A stretch of 6,606 nt of DNA from Bacteroidales bacterium (lineage in GTDB: Bacteria > Bacteroidota > Bacteroidia > Bacteroidales > UBA932). A model generated the notes under the pieces. That model had not been told where the DNA came from and ran no database searches. It saw only the letters and a program-made list of their open reading frames with translations. Each line of letters opens with the position of its first letter. Positions within the stretch are counted from its first letter, which is position 1. The translations under genes and the position numbers were made by a program. Where the stretch lies: the NCBI GenBank assembly GCA_017551215.1, contig JAFZMA010000191.1, forward strand, positions 1 to 6,606. The letters run 5' to 3'. Shown in pieces: positions 1 to 6,606 of the stretch.

Positions 1-317
1 GAATACTCGGTCCGAGAGGTCTGATGCCTAACCCTAAAACCGGTACAGTTACTATGGATATAGCAGCTGCCGTAAAGGAGATTAAGGCTGGTAAGATAGA
101 CTTTAAGGTAGACAAGCAGGGTATCGTATCCTCAAGCATCGGAAAGGTTTCATTCACAGCCGAGCAGCTTGCGCAGAATGCCAATGAATTCATCAATACC
201 GTACTGAAACTGAAGCCTCAGGCACTTAAGGGTACATACGTCAAGAGTGTCTTCCTGTCTTCTACAATGGGTCCTGGCGTTGAGCTGGACATGAAGTCTA
301 TCGGTGTTGACGCTTAA
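1..317 (+). CDS. rplA: 50S ribosomal protein L1 (uL1), 3' part
   Basis: uL1 binds 23S rRNA and forms the mobile L1 stalk that helps deacylated tRNA leave the E site. In many bacteria it also represses its own operon by binding mRNA. The frame is open from base 3 and gives 104 residues to the TAA at 315-317. It begins [17 protein letters not shown], the highly conserved central loop motif of the family, and continues through a typical C-terminal half ([15 protein letters not shown], then [22 protein letters not shown]). The family is usually about 230 residues, so roughly the first 125 lie upstream of the window. The ATG at 24 is an internal Met inside the GLMPNPK motif and not the start. The stop codon is followed in frame by two more stops. 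rplJ begins 20 bases downstream, so the genes are probably co-transcribed; rplK would be expected just upstream (inference). Confidence 0.97.
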   Translation, partial: ILGPRGLMPNPKTGTVTMDIAAAVKEIKAGKIDFKVDKQGIVSSSIGKVSFTAEQLAQNANEFINTVLKLKPQALKGTYVKSVFLSSTMGPGVELDMKSIGVDA

Positions 318-323
318 TGATGA
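315..323 (+). other. triple in-frame stop at end of rplA
   Basis: TAA, TGA and TGA follow one another in the rplA frame, immediately before and partly overlapping the Shine-Dalgarno region of rplJ. Read directly from the sequence. It would block readthrough into the rplJ initiation region, but whether it is selected for is unknown. Confidence 0.8.
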
Positions 324-329
324 GGAGGT
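323..329 (+). promoter_or_regulatory. strong Shine-Dalgarno site for rplJ
   Basis: AGGAGGT lies 8 bases before the rplJ ATG, matching the core complement of the 16S 3' end (CACCTCCT) at a standard spacing. It supports the start at 338. It is unusual here because rplL, rpoB and rpoC in the same window have no such motif, and Bacteroidota genes generally lack it. Confidence 0.85.
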
Positions 330-337
330 AAAGAGAT

Positions 338-865
338 ATGAGGAAAGAATTGAAAGCACAGATCATCGAGGATCTGACCGCCCGCATCAAGGAGAACCCT
401 AATTTCTATGTCACCGATATAGAGGGTTTGAACGCAGAGGCAACTGCAAAGCTGAGACGTAACTGCTTCAAGCAGAACATAAAGATGATGGTTGTAAAGA
501 ACACCCTTTTTGCCAAGGCATTGGAAAAGAGCGGAGTTCAGGACAGCCAGGCATTCGAGAGTGTACTTAAAGGTTCTTCTGCTATCATGTTTGCAGAAAC
601 TCCTAACGGTCCTGCAAAGCTTATAAAGTCTTTCAGCACCGGAGACGGTAAAGGCAAGCCTGAGCTTAAGGCTGCTTATGTTCAGGAGTGTCCTTACATT
701 GGTGCCGAGAATCTGGAAGCACTTTGCAACATCAAGTCTAGAGAAGAACTTATCGCAGACATCGTTGCATTGCTGCAGTCACCTGTCAAGAACGTCATCT
801 CCGCTCTTCAGAGCCAGGGTGGCGGAAAGATTGCAGGTATCGTAAAAACATTATCGGAGAAATAA
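338..865 (+). CDS. rplJ: 50S ribosomal protein L10 (uL10)
   Basis: uL10 (175 residues) is the base of the ribosomal stalk. Its N-terminal domain binds 23S rRNA together with uL11, and its C-terminal helix carries bL12 dimers, which recruit and activate translational GTPases. Visible features are the opening MRKELKAQIIEDLTARI, the family-typical VVKNTLFAKALE near residues 52-63, and a C-terminal helical part (SREELIADIVALLQSPVKNVISALQ) that should hold the bL12 binding sites. The length is slightly above the 165 residues of E. coli L10, as is common outside Proteobacteria. The start is chosen for the Shine-Dalgarno site at 323-329 and the fit to the family N-terminus. rplL follows after 27 bases, the usual rplJL pair. 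In E. coli the L10-L12 complex represses this mRNA through a long leader. Here only 20 bases separate rplA from rplJ, so any such target would lie inside rplA or elsewhere. Confidence 0.97.
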   Translation: MRKELKAQIIEDLTARIKENPNFYVTDIEGLNAEATAKLRRNCFKQNIKMMVVKNTLFAKALEKSGVQDSQAFESVLKGSSAIMFAETPNGPAKLIKSFSTGDGKGKPELKAAYVQECPYIGAENLEALCNIKSREELIADIVALLQSPVKNVISALQSQGGGKIAGIVKTLSEK

Positions 866-892
866 TTATTAACACAATAAAAATCAAAAACT

Positions 893-1264
893 ATGGCAGA
901 TATTAAGAAATTTGCAGAAGAGCTGGTTAACCTGACAGTTAAGGATGTTCAGGAATTAGCTAAGGTTCTCAAGGAAGAGTATGGTATCGAGCCAGCTGCC
1001 GCTGCTGTTGCAGTTGCTGCTGCCGGTCCTGCTGCCGCTACTGCTGAAGAGAAGACTGAATTCGACGTTATCCTTAAGGCAGCCGGCGCTCAGAAACTTC
1101 AGGTTGTAAAGGCTGTGAAGGAATTCACCGGTCTTGGACTGAAGGAGGCTAAGGACCTCGTTGACGGTGCTCCTAAGGCAGTCAAGGAGAAGGTATCCAA
1201 GTCTGATGCTGAGACTTTGAAGGCAAAACTTGAAGAGGTAGGAGCAGAGGTTGAGATTAAATAA
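893..1264 (+). CDS. rplL: 50S ribosomal protein L7/L12 (bL12)
   Basis: bL12 is the multicopy stalk protein that contacts EF-Tu, EF-G, IF2 and release factors and stimulates their GTPase cycle. The 123-residue product has all parts of the family. Residues 1-33 form the dimerising, uL10-binding N-terminal helices. Residues about 34-53 are an Ala/Val/Pro-rich flexible hinge ([21 protein letters not shown]). Residues about 55-123 form the globular factor-binding domain, with the signature [21 protein letters not shown] near 79-99. Length matches the usual 120-130. The start at 893 is the only one that gives the canonical [23 protein letters not shown]-terminus. The 27-base upstream gap is A/T-rich, with A at -3 and -6 and no Shine-Dalgarno motif, although this protein is needed in several copies per ribosome. 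The gene is followed by the hairpin at 1310-1337. Confidence 0.98.
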   Translation: MADIKKFAEELVNLTVKDVQELAKVLKEEYGIEPAAAAVAVAAAGPAAATAEEKTEFDVILKAAGAQKLQVVKAVKEFTGLGLKEAKDLVDGAPKAVKEKVSKSDAETLKAKLEEVGAEVEIK

Positions 1265-1309
1265 GTTCATTTTTGGTCTCTACTTCCCCCTGCCTGTCAG
1301 GACGTAGTC

Positions 1310-1337
1310 AGGTTTAGGGCTAAAATGCCCTAAACCT
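1310..1337 (+). terminator. rplL-rpoB intergenic hairpin, probable attenuator or partial terminator
   Basis: AGGTTTAGGGC (1310-1320) and GCCCTAAACCT (1327-1337) form a perfect 11-bp stem with a 6-base loop. A T5 run (1337-1341) follows directly, and a second T7 run lies at 1346-1352. This is the form of an intrinsic terminator on the + strand; the reverse strand lacks a matching T-run. Because rpoB and rpoC follow with no clearly convincing promoter, full termination would silence essential genes, so partial termination is the more likely role. E. coli is known to have a partial terminator in the same spacer that lowers rpoBC expression relative to the ribosomal proteins. A role in RNA processing or 3'-end protection of the rplL message is an alternative. 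Confidence 0.8.
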
Positions 1338-1367
1338 TTTTGTCGTTTTTTTAAGTTTACATCAAGC

Positions 1368-1375
1368 TAAATTTG
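1368..1375 (+). promoter_or_regulatory. possible Bacteroidota -7 promoter element before rpoB (weak)
   Basis: TAAATTTG matches the Bacteroides -7 consensus TAnnTTTG in all defined positions. The matching -33 element (TTTG) should sit about 19-21 bases upstream. The only TTTG nearby is at 1339-1342, 25 bases away, and a T7 run (1346-1352) is the only partial alternative. A start site a few bases downstream would fall at or beside the rpoB ATG and give a leaderless or nearly leaderless mRNA. In AT-rich spacer DNA this may be chance, so the confidence is low. Confidence 0.25.
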
Positions 1376-1380
1376 ACATA

Positions 1381-4300
1381 ATGCCTCAAAATACTAAAAA
1401 TCAGCGAATTTCATTCGCAACATCCAAAACGCTTCTGGACTATCCGGATTTTCTGGAGGTACAGTTGAAGTCCTTCAGAGAATTCTTCCAGCTTGGCACT
1501 ACTGCAGAGAACAGGAAGAATGAGGGTCTGTACAAGGTATTTCAGGATGCGTTTTCACAGAATTCGGAACCATCAGGCATAAGGGACACCCGCAACAATT
1601 TCGTACTGGAGTTCATAGACTACACCATTGATCCTCCAATCTACACGGAAGAAGAGTGTCTGGACAGAGGACAGTCCTACAGCGTCCCTCTGAAGGCAAA
1701 GCTCAAACTCTCCTGCACAGATCCTGAACATGAAGATTTTGAGCAGGTTATTCAGGACGTGTTCCTGGGTAACATCCCTTACATGACTCCGAGAGGTACT
1801 TTCATTATCAACGGTTCTGAAAGAATTGTGGTTTCCCAGCTGCACCGCTCTCCAGGTGTTTTCTTCGGGCAGAGCCTGCACCAGAACGGAACCAAATTGT
1901 ACTCTGCCAGAATTATCCCTTTCAAGGGCTCCTGGATAGAGTTCACAACCGACATCAACAAAGTGATGTATGCCTACATAGACAGGAAGAAAAAGTTGCC
2001 TGTAACCACTTTGCTGAGAGCCATCGGCTTTGAATCGGACAAAGACATACTTAACATCTTCGGTCTGGCCCAGGAGGTGAGGGCGGAAAGAAGCGAGCTT
2101 GAAAAGCATATCGGCCAGAGACTTGCAGCCAGAGTGCTCAAGACCTGGAACGAGGACTTCGTGGATGAGGATACCGGAGAGGTTATGTACATAGAGAGGA
2201 CTGAGATTGGTATCGAGAGAGGTACTCCTCTTACAGAAGAGCTTATAGACAAGGTTATTGACTCGGGCGTAGACTACATTCTCCTCCATAACGAGGATGC
2301 AGCCAGCGCAGAGTTCGATATCATATACAACACTCTGCAGAAGGACATCTGCAACACCCAGAAAGATGCTATCTTCTACACCTACAGGCAGCTCCGTAAT
2401 TCGGAACCGCCTGATGAGGCAACGGCAAAAGACGTAATCGAGAAACTCTTCTTCTCGGACAAGAGGTACGACCTCGGCACCGTAGGAAGGTACAGGCTCA
2501 ACAAGAAGCTGAACCTCAACACTTCAGAAGAAGTCAGAGTTCTCACCAAGCAGGATATCATCGAGATTATCCGCTACCTGATTCAGCTGATCAATTCAAA
2601 AGCTACTGTAGATGATATTGACCACCTGAGCAACAGAAGAATCCGCACTGTAGGCGAGCAGCTTGCAAGCCAGTTTACAGTAGGTCTTGCAAGAATGGCA
2701 AGGACCATCAAGGAGAAGATGAACGTCAGGGACAACGAGGTATTCACCCCGTCAGACCTGATCAACGCAAAGACTCTGTCTTCCGTAATCAACTCATTCT
2801 TCGGTTCCAGCCAGCTTTCACAGTTCATGGACCAGACAAACCCTCTCGCCGAGATGACTCACAAGAGAAGGCTTTCCGCCCTTGGTCCTGGAGGTCTTAG
2901 CCGAGACAGAGCCGGATTCGAGGTTCGTGACGTTCACTACACCCATTACGGACGTCTCTGCCCTATCGAGACTCCAGAAGGACCTAACATCGGTCTGATT
3001 TCCTCTCTCTGCGTTTACGCAAGAATCAACAATCTCGGATTCATAGAGACTCCTTACCGCAAGGTTAAGGACGGAGTTGTGGACCTGAGCGACGAAGGAT
3101 TCGTTTATCTGAGCGCAGAAGAAGAAGAAAACCAGATGGTTGCACAGGCCAACGTTAATCTGGACGAGAAGGGAACAATTCTGGACGAGAGAATCAAATG
3201 CCGTTGGCAGGCAGACTACCCTGTAGTCGGAAAGGAAGACGTCCATCTGATAGACGTTGCTCCTAACCAGATTGCCTCCATCGCAGCTTCCCTGATTCCA
3301 TTCCTCGAGCACGACGACGCAAACCGCGCCCTCATGGGATCCAACATGATGAGACAGGCTATCCCTATCATCAATCCGGAGGCTCCTATCGTAGGTACCG
3401 GTCTGGAAGGTCCTGTGATGAGAGATTCCAGAACCCAGATTGCAGCAGAAGGTGCCGGTGAGGTTGTTTACGTAGACGCCAACGAGATTCACGTCAAGTA
3501 CGACAAGACAGAGGAAGAGAAGTTCGTTAGCTTCTCTCCGGAAGTTACTGTCTACAAACTTCCTATGTACAGGAAGACAAACCAGAGTACTTCCATCCGT
3601 CTGAAACCTATCGTGAGAAAAGGTGACAGAATTACTGAAGGCCAAATGCTTACAGAGGGTTATGCTTCTCAGAACGGAGAACTTGCCCTGGGTAGGAACC
3701 TTAAGGTTGCCTTCATGCCTTGGAAGGGTTACAACTACGAGGATGCCGTTGTACTGTCCGAAAGGATAGTAAGGGAGGATATCCTCACTTCCGTTCACGT
3801 GGACGAATATCTCCTGGAGGTAAGAGACACAAAGAGAGGACCGGAAGAACTCACCAAGGATATTCCTAATGTCAGCGACGATGCAACAAAGAACCTGGAC
3901 GAGAACGGTATCATCCGCATAGGTGCAACCGTTCAGCCTGGAGACATCCTCATCGGAAAGATCACTCCTAAGGGAGAGACAGATCCATCGCCTGAGGAGA
4001 AGTTGCTCAGAGCCATCTTCGGCGATAAGGCAGGAGACGTAAAGGACGCTTCTCTCAAGGCTTCCGCCTCCCTCACCGGTACAGTTATCGGCAAGAGGCT
4101 CTTCTGCAAGGCCGGACAGGGCAAGATGACAGACAAGGAAAGGAAGAACTTCAAGGCCAGGATGAAAGAAGAGAGCAAAAAGGCAGAAGAGGACTACAGA
4201 AAGAAGTGCTCGCAGCTTAAGGATTCTTTCATCGAAAAGCTCCTTACACTTCTGGGCAAGAAGACTTCACAGGGCGTAAGCGACATCTTCGGATCAGTTA

Positions 4301-5238
4301 TCATCGCCAAAGGAAGCAGCTTCAAGAAAGAGGTTCTCGAGAGCATAGACAGCTTTGAGCTTGTTAACCCTACCAAGTGGACTACAGACAAGCATACAAA
4401 CGAGCTGGTTAGACTTCTCATACGCAACTATCTGACTGAACTCAAGGAAATTACGGCTAAGTTCAAGAGACGCCAGTTCGACATCCAGCAGGGTGACGAG
4501 CTTCCTAACGGAGTAATGCAGATAGCCAAGGTTTACATTGCCAAGAAGAGAAAGATCATGGTCGGCGACAAGGTTGCGGGACGCCACGGTAACAAGGGTA
4601 TCGTAGCCAGAATCGTCAGCGACGAGGATATGCCGTTCATGGAAGACGGTACCATCATGGATATCGTCCTCAACCCTCTTGGTGTGCCTTCACGTATGAA
4701 CCTCGGACAGATTTACGAGACCGTTCTCGGATGGGCAGGCAAGGAACTTGGAGTCAAGTTCGCCACCCCTATCTTCGATGGTGCTTCTCTGGACAACATC
4801 TGCGAGTACACAGACAAGGCAGGACTGCCAAGATACGGTACAACCAGACTGAGAGACGGAGGAACAGGAGAACTGTTCGACCAGCCTGCAACAGTCGGCG
4901 TGATTTACATGATTAAACTCGACCACATGGTTGAAGACAAGATGCATGCCCGTTCTACAGGTCCTTACTCTCTGATTACCCAGCAGCCTCTCGGCGGAAA
5001 GGCACAGCTCGGAGGTCAGAGATTCGGAGAGATGGAGGTTTGGGCACTGGAAGCATTCGGTGCCGCGAACATCCTTCAGGAAATCCTGACTATCAAGTCA
5101 GACGACATCACCGGAAGAAGCCGCGCCTACGAGGCAATCGTAAAGGGCGAGCCTATGCCGGCACCTAACATTCCGGAATCTTTGAACGTGCTCCTGCACG
5201 AACTTAGAGGACTGGGACTGAGCGTTCACTTGGATTAA
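1381..5238 (+). CDS. rpoB: DNA-directed RNA polymerase subunit beta
   Basis: Beta forms one pincer of RNA polymerase and, with beta', the active site, the RNA-DNA hybrid channel and the rifamycin pocket. The 1285-residue product is complete. In order: N-terminal domain from [22 protein letters not shown]; the [18 protein letters not shown] motif (about 148-165); the rifampicin cluster [21 protein letters not shown] (477-497) and [11 protein letters not shown] (498-508); the [11 protein letters not shown] loop; the GYNYED motif with acidic pair E787-D788 (E. coli E813-D814); [13 protein letters not shown] (1061-1073) with K1064 and K1072 (E. coli K1065 and K1073); and the C-terminal clamp [24 protein letters not shown], ending [18 protein letters not shown]. 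Residues 915-942 are a very charged helix (about 19 of 28 residues) inside a lineage-variable region. The start at 1381 fits the family N-terminus; there is no Shine-Dalgarno motif. From memory it is slightly longer than Bacteroides beta (about 1270). rpoC follows after 25 bases. Confidence 0.99.
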   Translation: MPQNTKNQRISFATSKTLLDYPDFLEVQLKSFREFFQLGTTAENRKNEGLYKVFQDAFSQNSEPSGIRDTRNNFVLEFIDYTIDPPIYTEEECLDRGQSYSVPLKAKLKLSCTDPEHEDFEQVIQDVFLGNIPYMTPRGTFIINGSERIVVSQLHRSPGVFFGQSLHQNGTKLYSARIIPFKGSWIEFTTDINKVMYAYIDRKKKLPVTTLLRAIGFESDKDILNIFGLAQEVRAERSELEKHIGQRLAARVLKTWNEDFVDEDTGEVMYIERTEIGIERGTPLTEELIDKVIDSGVDYILLHNEDAASAEFDIIYNTLQKDICNTQKDAIFYTYRQLRNSEPPDEATAKDVIEKLFFSDKRYDLGTVGRYRLNKKLNLNTSEEVRVLTKQDIIEIIRYLIQLINSKATVDDIDHLSNRRIRTVGEQLASQFTVGLARMARTIKEKMNVRDNEVFTPSDLINAKTLSSVINSFFGSSQLSQFMDQTNPLAEMTHKRRLSALGPGGLSRDRAGFEVRDVHYTHYGRLCPIETPEGPNIGLISSLCVYARINNLGFIETPYRKVKDGVVDLSDEGFVYLSAEEEENQMVAQANVNLDEKGTILDERIKCRWQADYPVVGKEDVHLIDVAPNQIASIAASLIPFLEHDDANRALMGSNMMRQAIPIINPEAPIVGTGLEGPVMRDSRTQIAAEGAGEVVYVDANEIHVKYDKTEEEKFVSFSPEVTVYKLPMYRKTNQSTSIRLKPIVRKGDRITEGQMLTEGYASQNGELALGRNLKVAFMPWKGYNYEDAVVLSERIVREDILTSVHVDEYLLEVRDTKRGPEELTKDIPNVSDDATKNLDENGIIRIGATVQPGDILIGKITPKGETDPSPEEKLLRAIFGDKAGDVKDASLKASASLTGTVIGKRLFCKAGQGKMTDKERKNFKARMKEESKKAEEDYRKKCSQLKDSFIEKLLTLLGKKTSQGVSDIFGSVIIAKGSSFKKEVLESIDSFELVNPTKWTTDKHTNELVRLLIRNYLTELKEITAKFKRRQFDIQQGDELPNGVMQIAKVYIAKKRKIMVGDKVAGRHGNKGIVARIVSDEDMPFMEDGTIMDIVLNPLGVPSRMNLGQIYETVLGWAGKELGVKFATPIFDGASLDNICEYTDKAGLPRYGTTRLRDGGTGELFDQPATVGVIYMIKLDHMVEDKMHARSTGPYSLITQQPLGGKAQLGGQRFGEMEVWALEAFGAANILQEILTIKSDDITGRSRAYEAIVKGEPMPAPNIPESLNVLLHELRGLGLSVHLD

Positions 5239-5263
5239 TCGGTAACTTAGAAATCTTATCATT

Positions 5264-6606
5264 ATGAATGTAAAGAAAGATACAAAGGTTAAGAGCAATT
5301 TCAGCAAGATTTCAATCGGCCTTGCCTCTCCGGAAGAAATACTGGAGAGGTCGCACGGTGAAGTCCTCAAGCCGGAAACTGTTAACTACCGCACATACAA
5401 GCCTGAAAGGGATGGTCTGTTCTGCGAGAGAATCTTCGGTCCTACAAAGGATTACGAGTGCTCATGCGGAAAGTACAAGAGGATCCGCTACCGCGGAATC
5501 GTCTGCGACCGCTGCGGTGTGGAAGTTACCGAGAAGAAAGTAAGAAGGGAAAGGATGGGTCACATAGCCCTCACCGTTCCTGTAGCTCATATATGGTATT
5601 TCCGCTCCACTCCTAACAAAATAGGATCTCTGCTCGGCATCAAGAGCAAGCAGCTGGACTCCATCATATATTATGAAAGATATGTGGTTATCCAGCCAGG
5701 CGTAGCCGCAGAGAAAGGAGTCAAGGAACTTGATCTCCTCAGCGAAGATGAATATCTCGCTCTGACAGAGACACTTCCTAAGGATAATTTCCTGCTCCCC
5801 GATGAAGATCCTAACAAGTTCATCGCCGAGATGGGTGCCGGAGCAATTTACAAGCTCCTAGCAAAAATCGACCTTGACGAGCTTTCATTCAAGCTGCGCC
5901 ACTCTCTGGAAACAGAGACCAGCCAGCAGAGAAAGACAGAGGCTCTCAAGAGGCTCAGCATCATTGAAGCCTTCAGGGATTCCAAGGATATCAACCGCCC
6001 GGAGTGGATGATACTCAAGGTGATTCCTGTAACTCCTCCAGATTTGAGACCTTTGGTTCCGCTGGATGGAGGAAGGTTTGCAACTTCAGATCTGAACGAC
6101 CTTTACAGAAGAGTTATCATACGTAACAACCGTCTGAAGAAACTCATAGAGATAAAGGCGCCTGAGGTTATTCTCCGCAACGAAAAGAGAATGCTTCAGG
6201 AGGCAGTGGACTCCCTGTTCGACAACTCCAAGAAGTCCAACACCATCAAGAGCGAATCCAACAGGGCTCTCAAGTCTCTGTCAGATTCCCTCAAGGGTAA
6301 GCAGGGAAGATTCCGTCAGAATCTCCTCGGTAAGAGAGTTGATTACTCTGCACGTTCGGTTATCGTTGTAGGACCTGAGCTCAAGATGCACGAGTGCGGA
6401 CTTCCAAAGTTCATTGCTGCAGAGCTTTACAAACCATTCATCATCCGCAAGCTTCTGGAAAGGGGCGTGGTCAAGACCGTCAAGAGCGCAAAGAAGATGG
6501 TAGACCGCAAGGATTCCGTAATCTGGGATATTCTGGAGAACGTAATGAAGGGCCATCCGGTACTTCTGAACCGTGCTCCTACCCTCCACAGACTCGGTAT
6601 CCAGGC
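5264..6606 (+). CDS. rpoC: DNA-directed RNA polymerase subunit beta', 5' part
   Basis: Beta' forms the clamp and carries the catalytic Mg2+ site of RNA polymerase. The frame from the ATG at 5264 has no stop and gives 447 complete codons before the window ends, about a third of a typical beta'. Visible parts: an N-terminus ending in [20 protein letters not shown]; the zinc-binding [19 protein letters not shown] with C66, C68, C81 and C84, spaced as in E. coli C70/C72/C85/C88; the clamp-helix region that binds sigma region 2 ([20 protein letters not shown], from about 275, through [21 protein letters not shown]); and the [21 protein letters not shown] active-centre segment (345-365). It breaks off in [17 protein letters not shown], shortly before the expected NADFDGD catalytic aspartates. 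There is no Shine-Dalgarno motif in the 25-base gap after rpoB, but A is present at -3 and -6. It is certainly co-transcribed with rpoB judging by the short gap (inference). Confidence 0.98.
   Translation, partial: MNVKKDTKVKSNFSKISIGLASPEEILERSHGEVLKPETVNYRTYKPERDGLFCERIFGPTKDYECSCGKYKRIRYRGIVCDRCGVEVTEKKVRRERMGHIALTVPVAHIWYFRSTPNKIGSLLGIKSKQLDSIIYYERYVVIQPGVAAEKGVKELDLLSEDEYLALTETLPKDNFLLPDEDPNKFIAEMGAGAIYKLLAKIDLDELSFKLRHSLETETSQQRKTEALKRLSIIEAFRDSKDINRPEWMILKVIPVTPPDLRPLVPLDGGRFATSDLNDLYRRVIIRNNRLKKLIEIKAPEVILRNEKRMLQEAVDSLFDNSKKSNTIKSESNRALKSLSDSLKGKQGRFRQNLLGKRVDYSARSVIVVGPELKMHECGLPKFIAAELYKPFIIRKLLERGVVKTVKSAKKMVDRKDSVIWDILENVMKGHPVLLNRAPTLHRLGIQ

Noticed and set aside
24..26. ATG as a possible start of rplA
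   Set aside because: It encodes the internal Met of the conserved GLMPNPK motif, and the frame continues upstream to the window edge with correct uL1 sequence.
861..870. Palindrome AATAATTATT at the end of rplJ
   Set aside because: Purely A/T, overlaps the stop codon, and leaves no loop for a useful hairpin; likely base-composition chance in the short rplJ-rplL gap.
1573..2289. 238-codon open frame on the - strand inside rpoB
   Set aside because: Antisense shadow of the beta N-terminal and lobe domains, with no recognisable protein features.
2818..3798. 326-codon open frame on the - strand inside rpoB
   Set aside because: It lies wholly antisense to conserved beta sequence, its translation shows no family features, and it has no plausible initiation signal. 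Long antisense frames are expected opposite a codon-biased gene.
5322..5543. 73-codon + strand frame at the start of rpoC
   Set aside because: It overlaps the conserved beta' N-terminus and zinc-finger in another frame. The rpoC frame is unbroken here, so this is a shadow and not evidence of a frameshift.
6281..6589. 102-codon open frame on the - strand at the window end
   Set aside because: Antisense to the highly conserved beta' active-centre segment, with no independent support.

Overview
This window is a piece of the conserved bacterial ribosomal-protein / RNA-polymerase cluster, in the order rplA (3' part) - rplJ - rplL - rpoB - rpoC (5' part), all on the + strand. The encoded uL1, uL10, bL12, beta and beta' look like those of Bacteroidota, most likely the order Bacteroidales. 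Phylum-typical wording includes [17 protein letters not shown] and the C-terminal [14 protein letters not shown] in beta, and the [14 protein letters not shown] stretch in beta'. Three of the four start codons visible here have A-rich or AT-rich upstream sequence and no Shine-Dalgarno motif, which is also typical of that phylum. I cannot name the genus.

Layout: 1-317 is the end of rplA (uL1). After a 20-base gap with a strong Shine-Dalgarno site comes rplJ (uL10, 338-865), then a 27-base AT-rich gap and rplL (bL12, 893-1264). The only sizeable non-coding stretch is the 116-base rplL-rpoB spacer (1265-1380). It holds a perfect 11-bp hairpin followed by U-runs, which I read as an attenuator or partial terminator, and a Bacteroidota -7-like box right before the rpoB start. 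rpoB (1381-5238) is complete at 1285 codons. After 25 bases rpoC starts at 5264 and runs open to the window end (447 complete codons), stopping before the catalytic NADFDGD motif. No stretch above 300 bases lacks a gene.

How it fits together: uL1 builds the L1 stalk, and uL10 with bL12 builds the GTPase-activating stalk of the 50S subunit. Beta and beta' together form the catalytic core of RNA polymerase. Co-transcription through the rplL-rpoB hairpin would yield more ribosomal protein than polymerase mRNA, as is known for the equivalent E. coli cluster.

This is an ordinary essential housekeeping locus. I found no mobile element, CRISPR array, RNA gene or sign of a new system. The points worth a second look are regulatory: the lone strong Shine-Dalgarno at rplJ, the spacer hairpin, and the promoter-like box touching the rpoB start codon.
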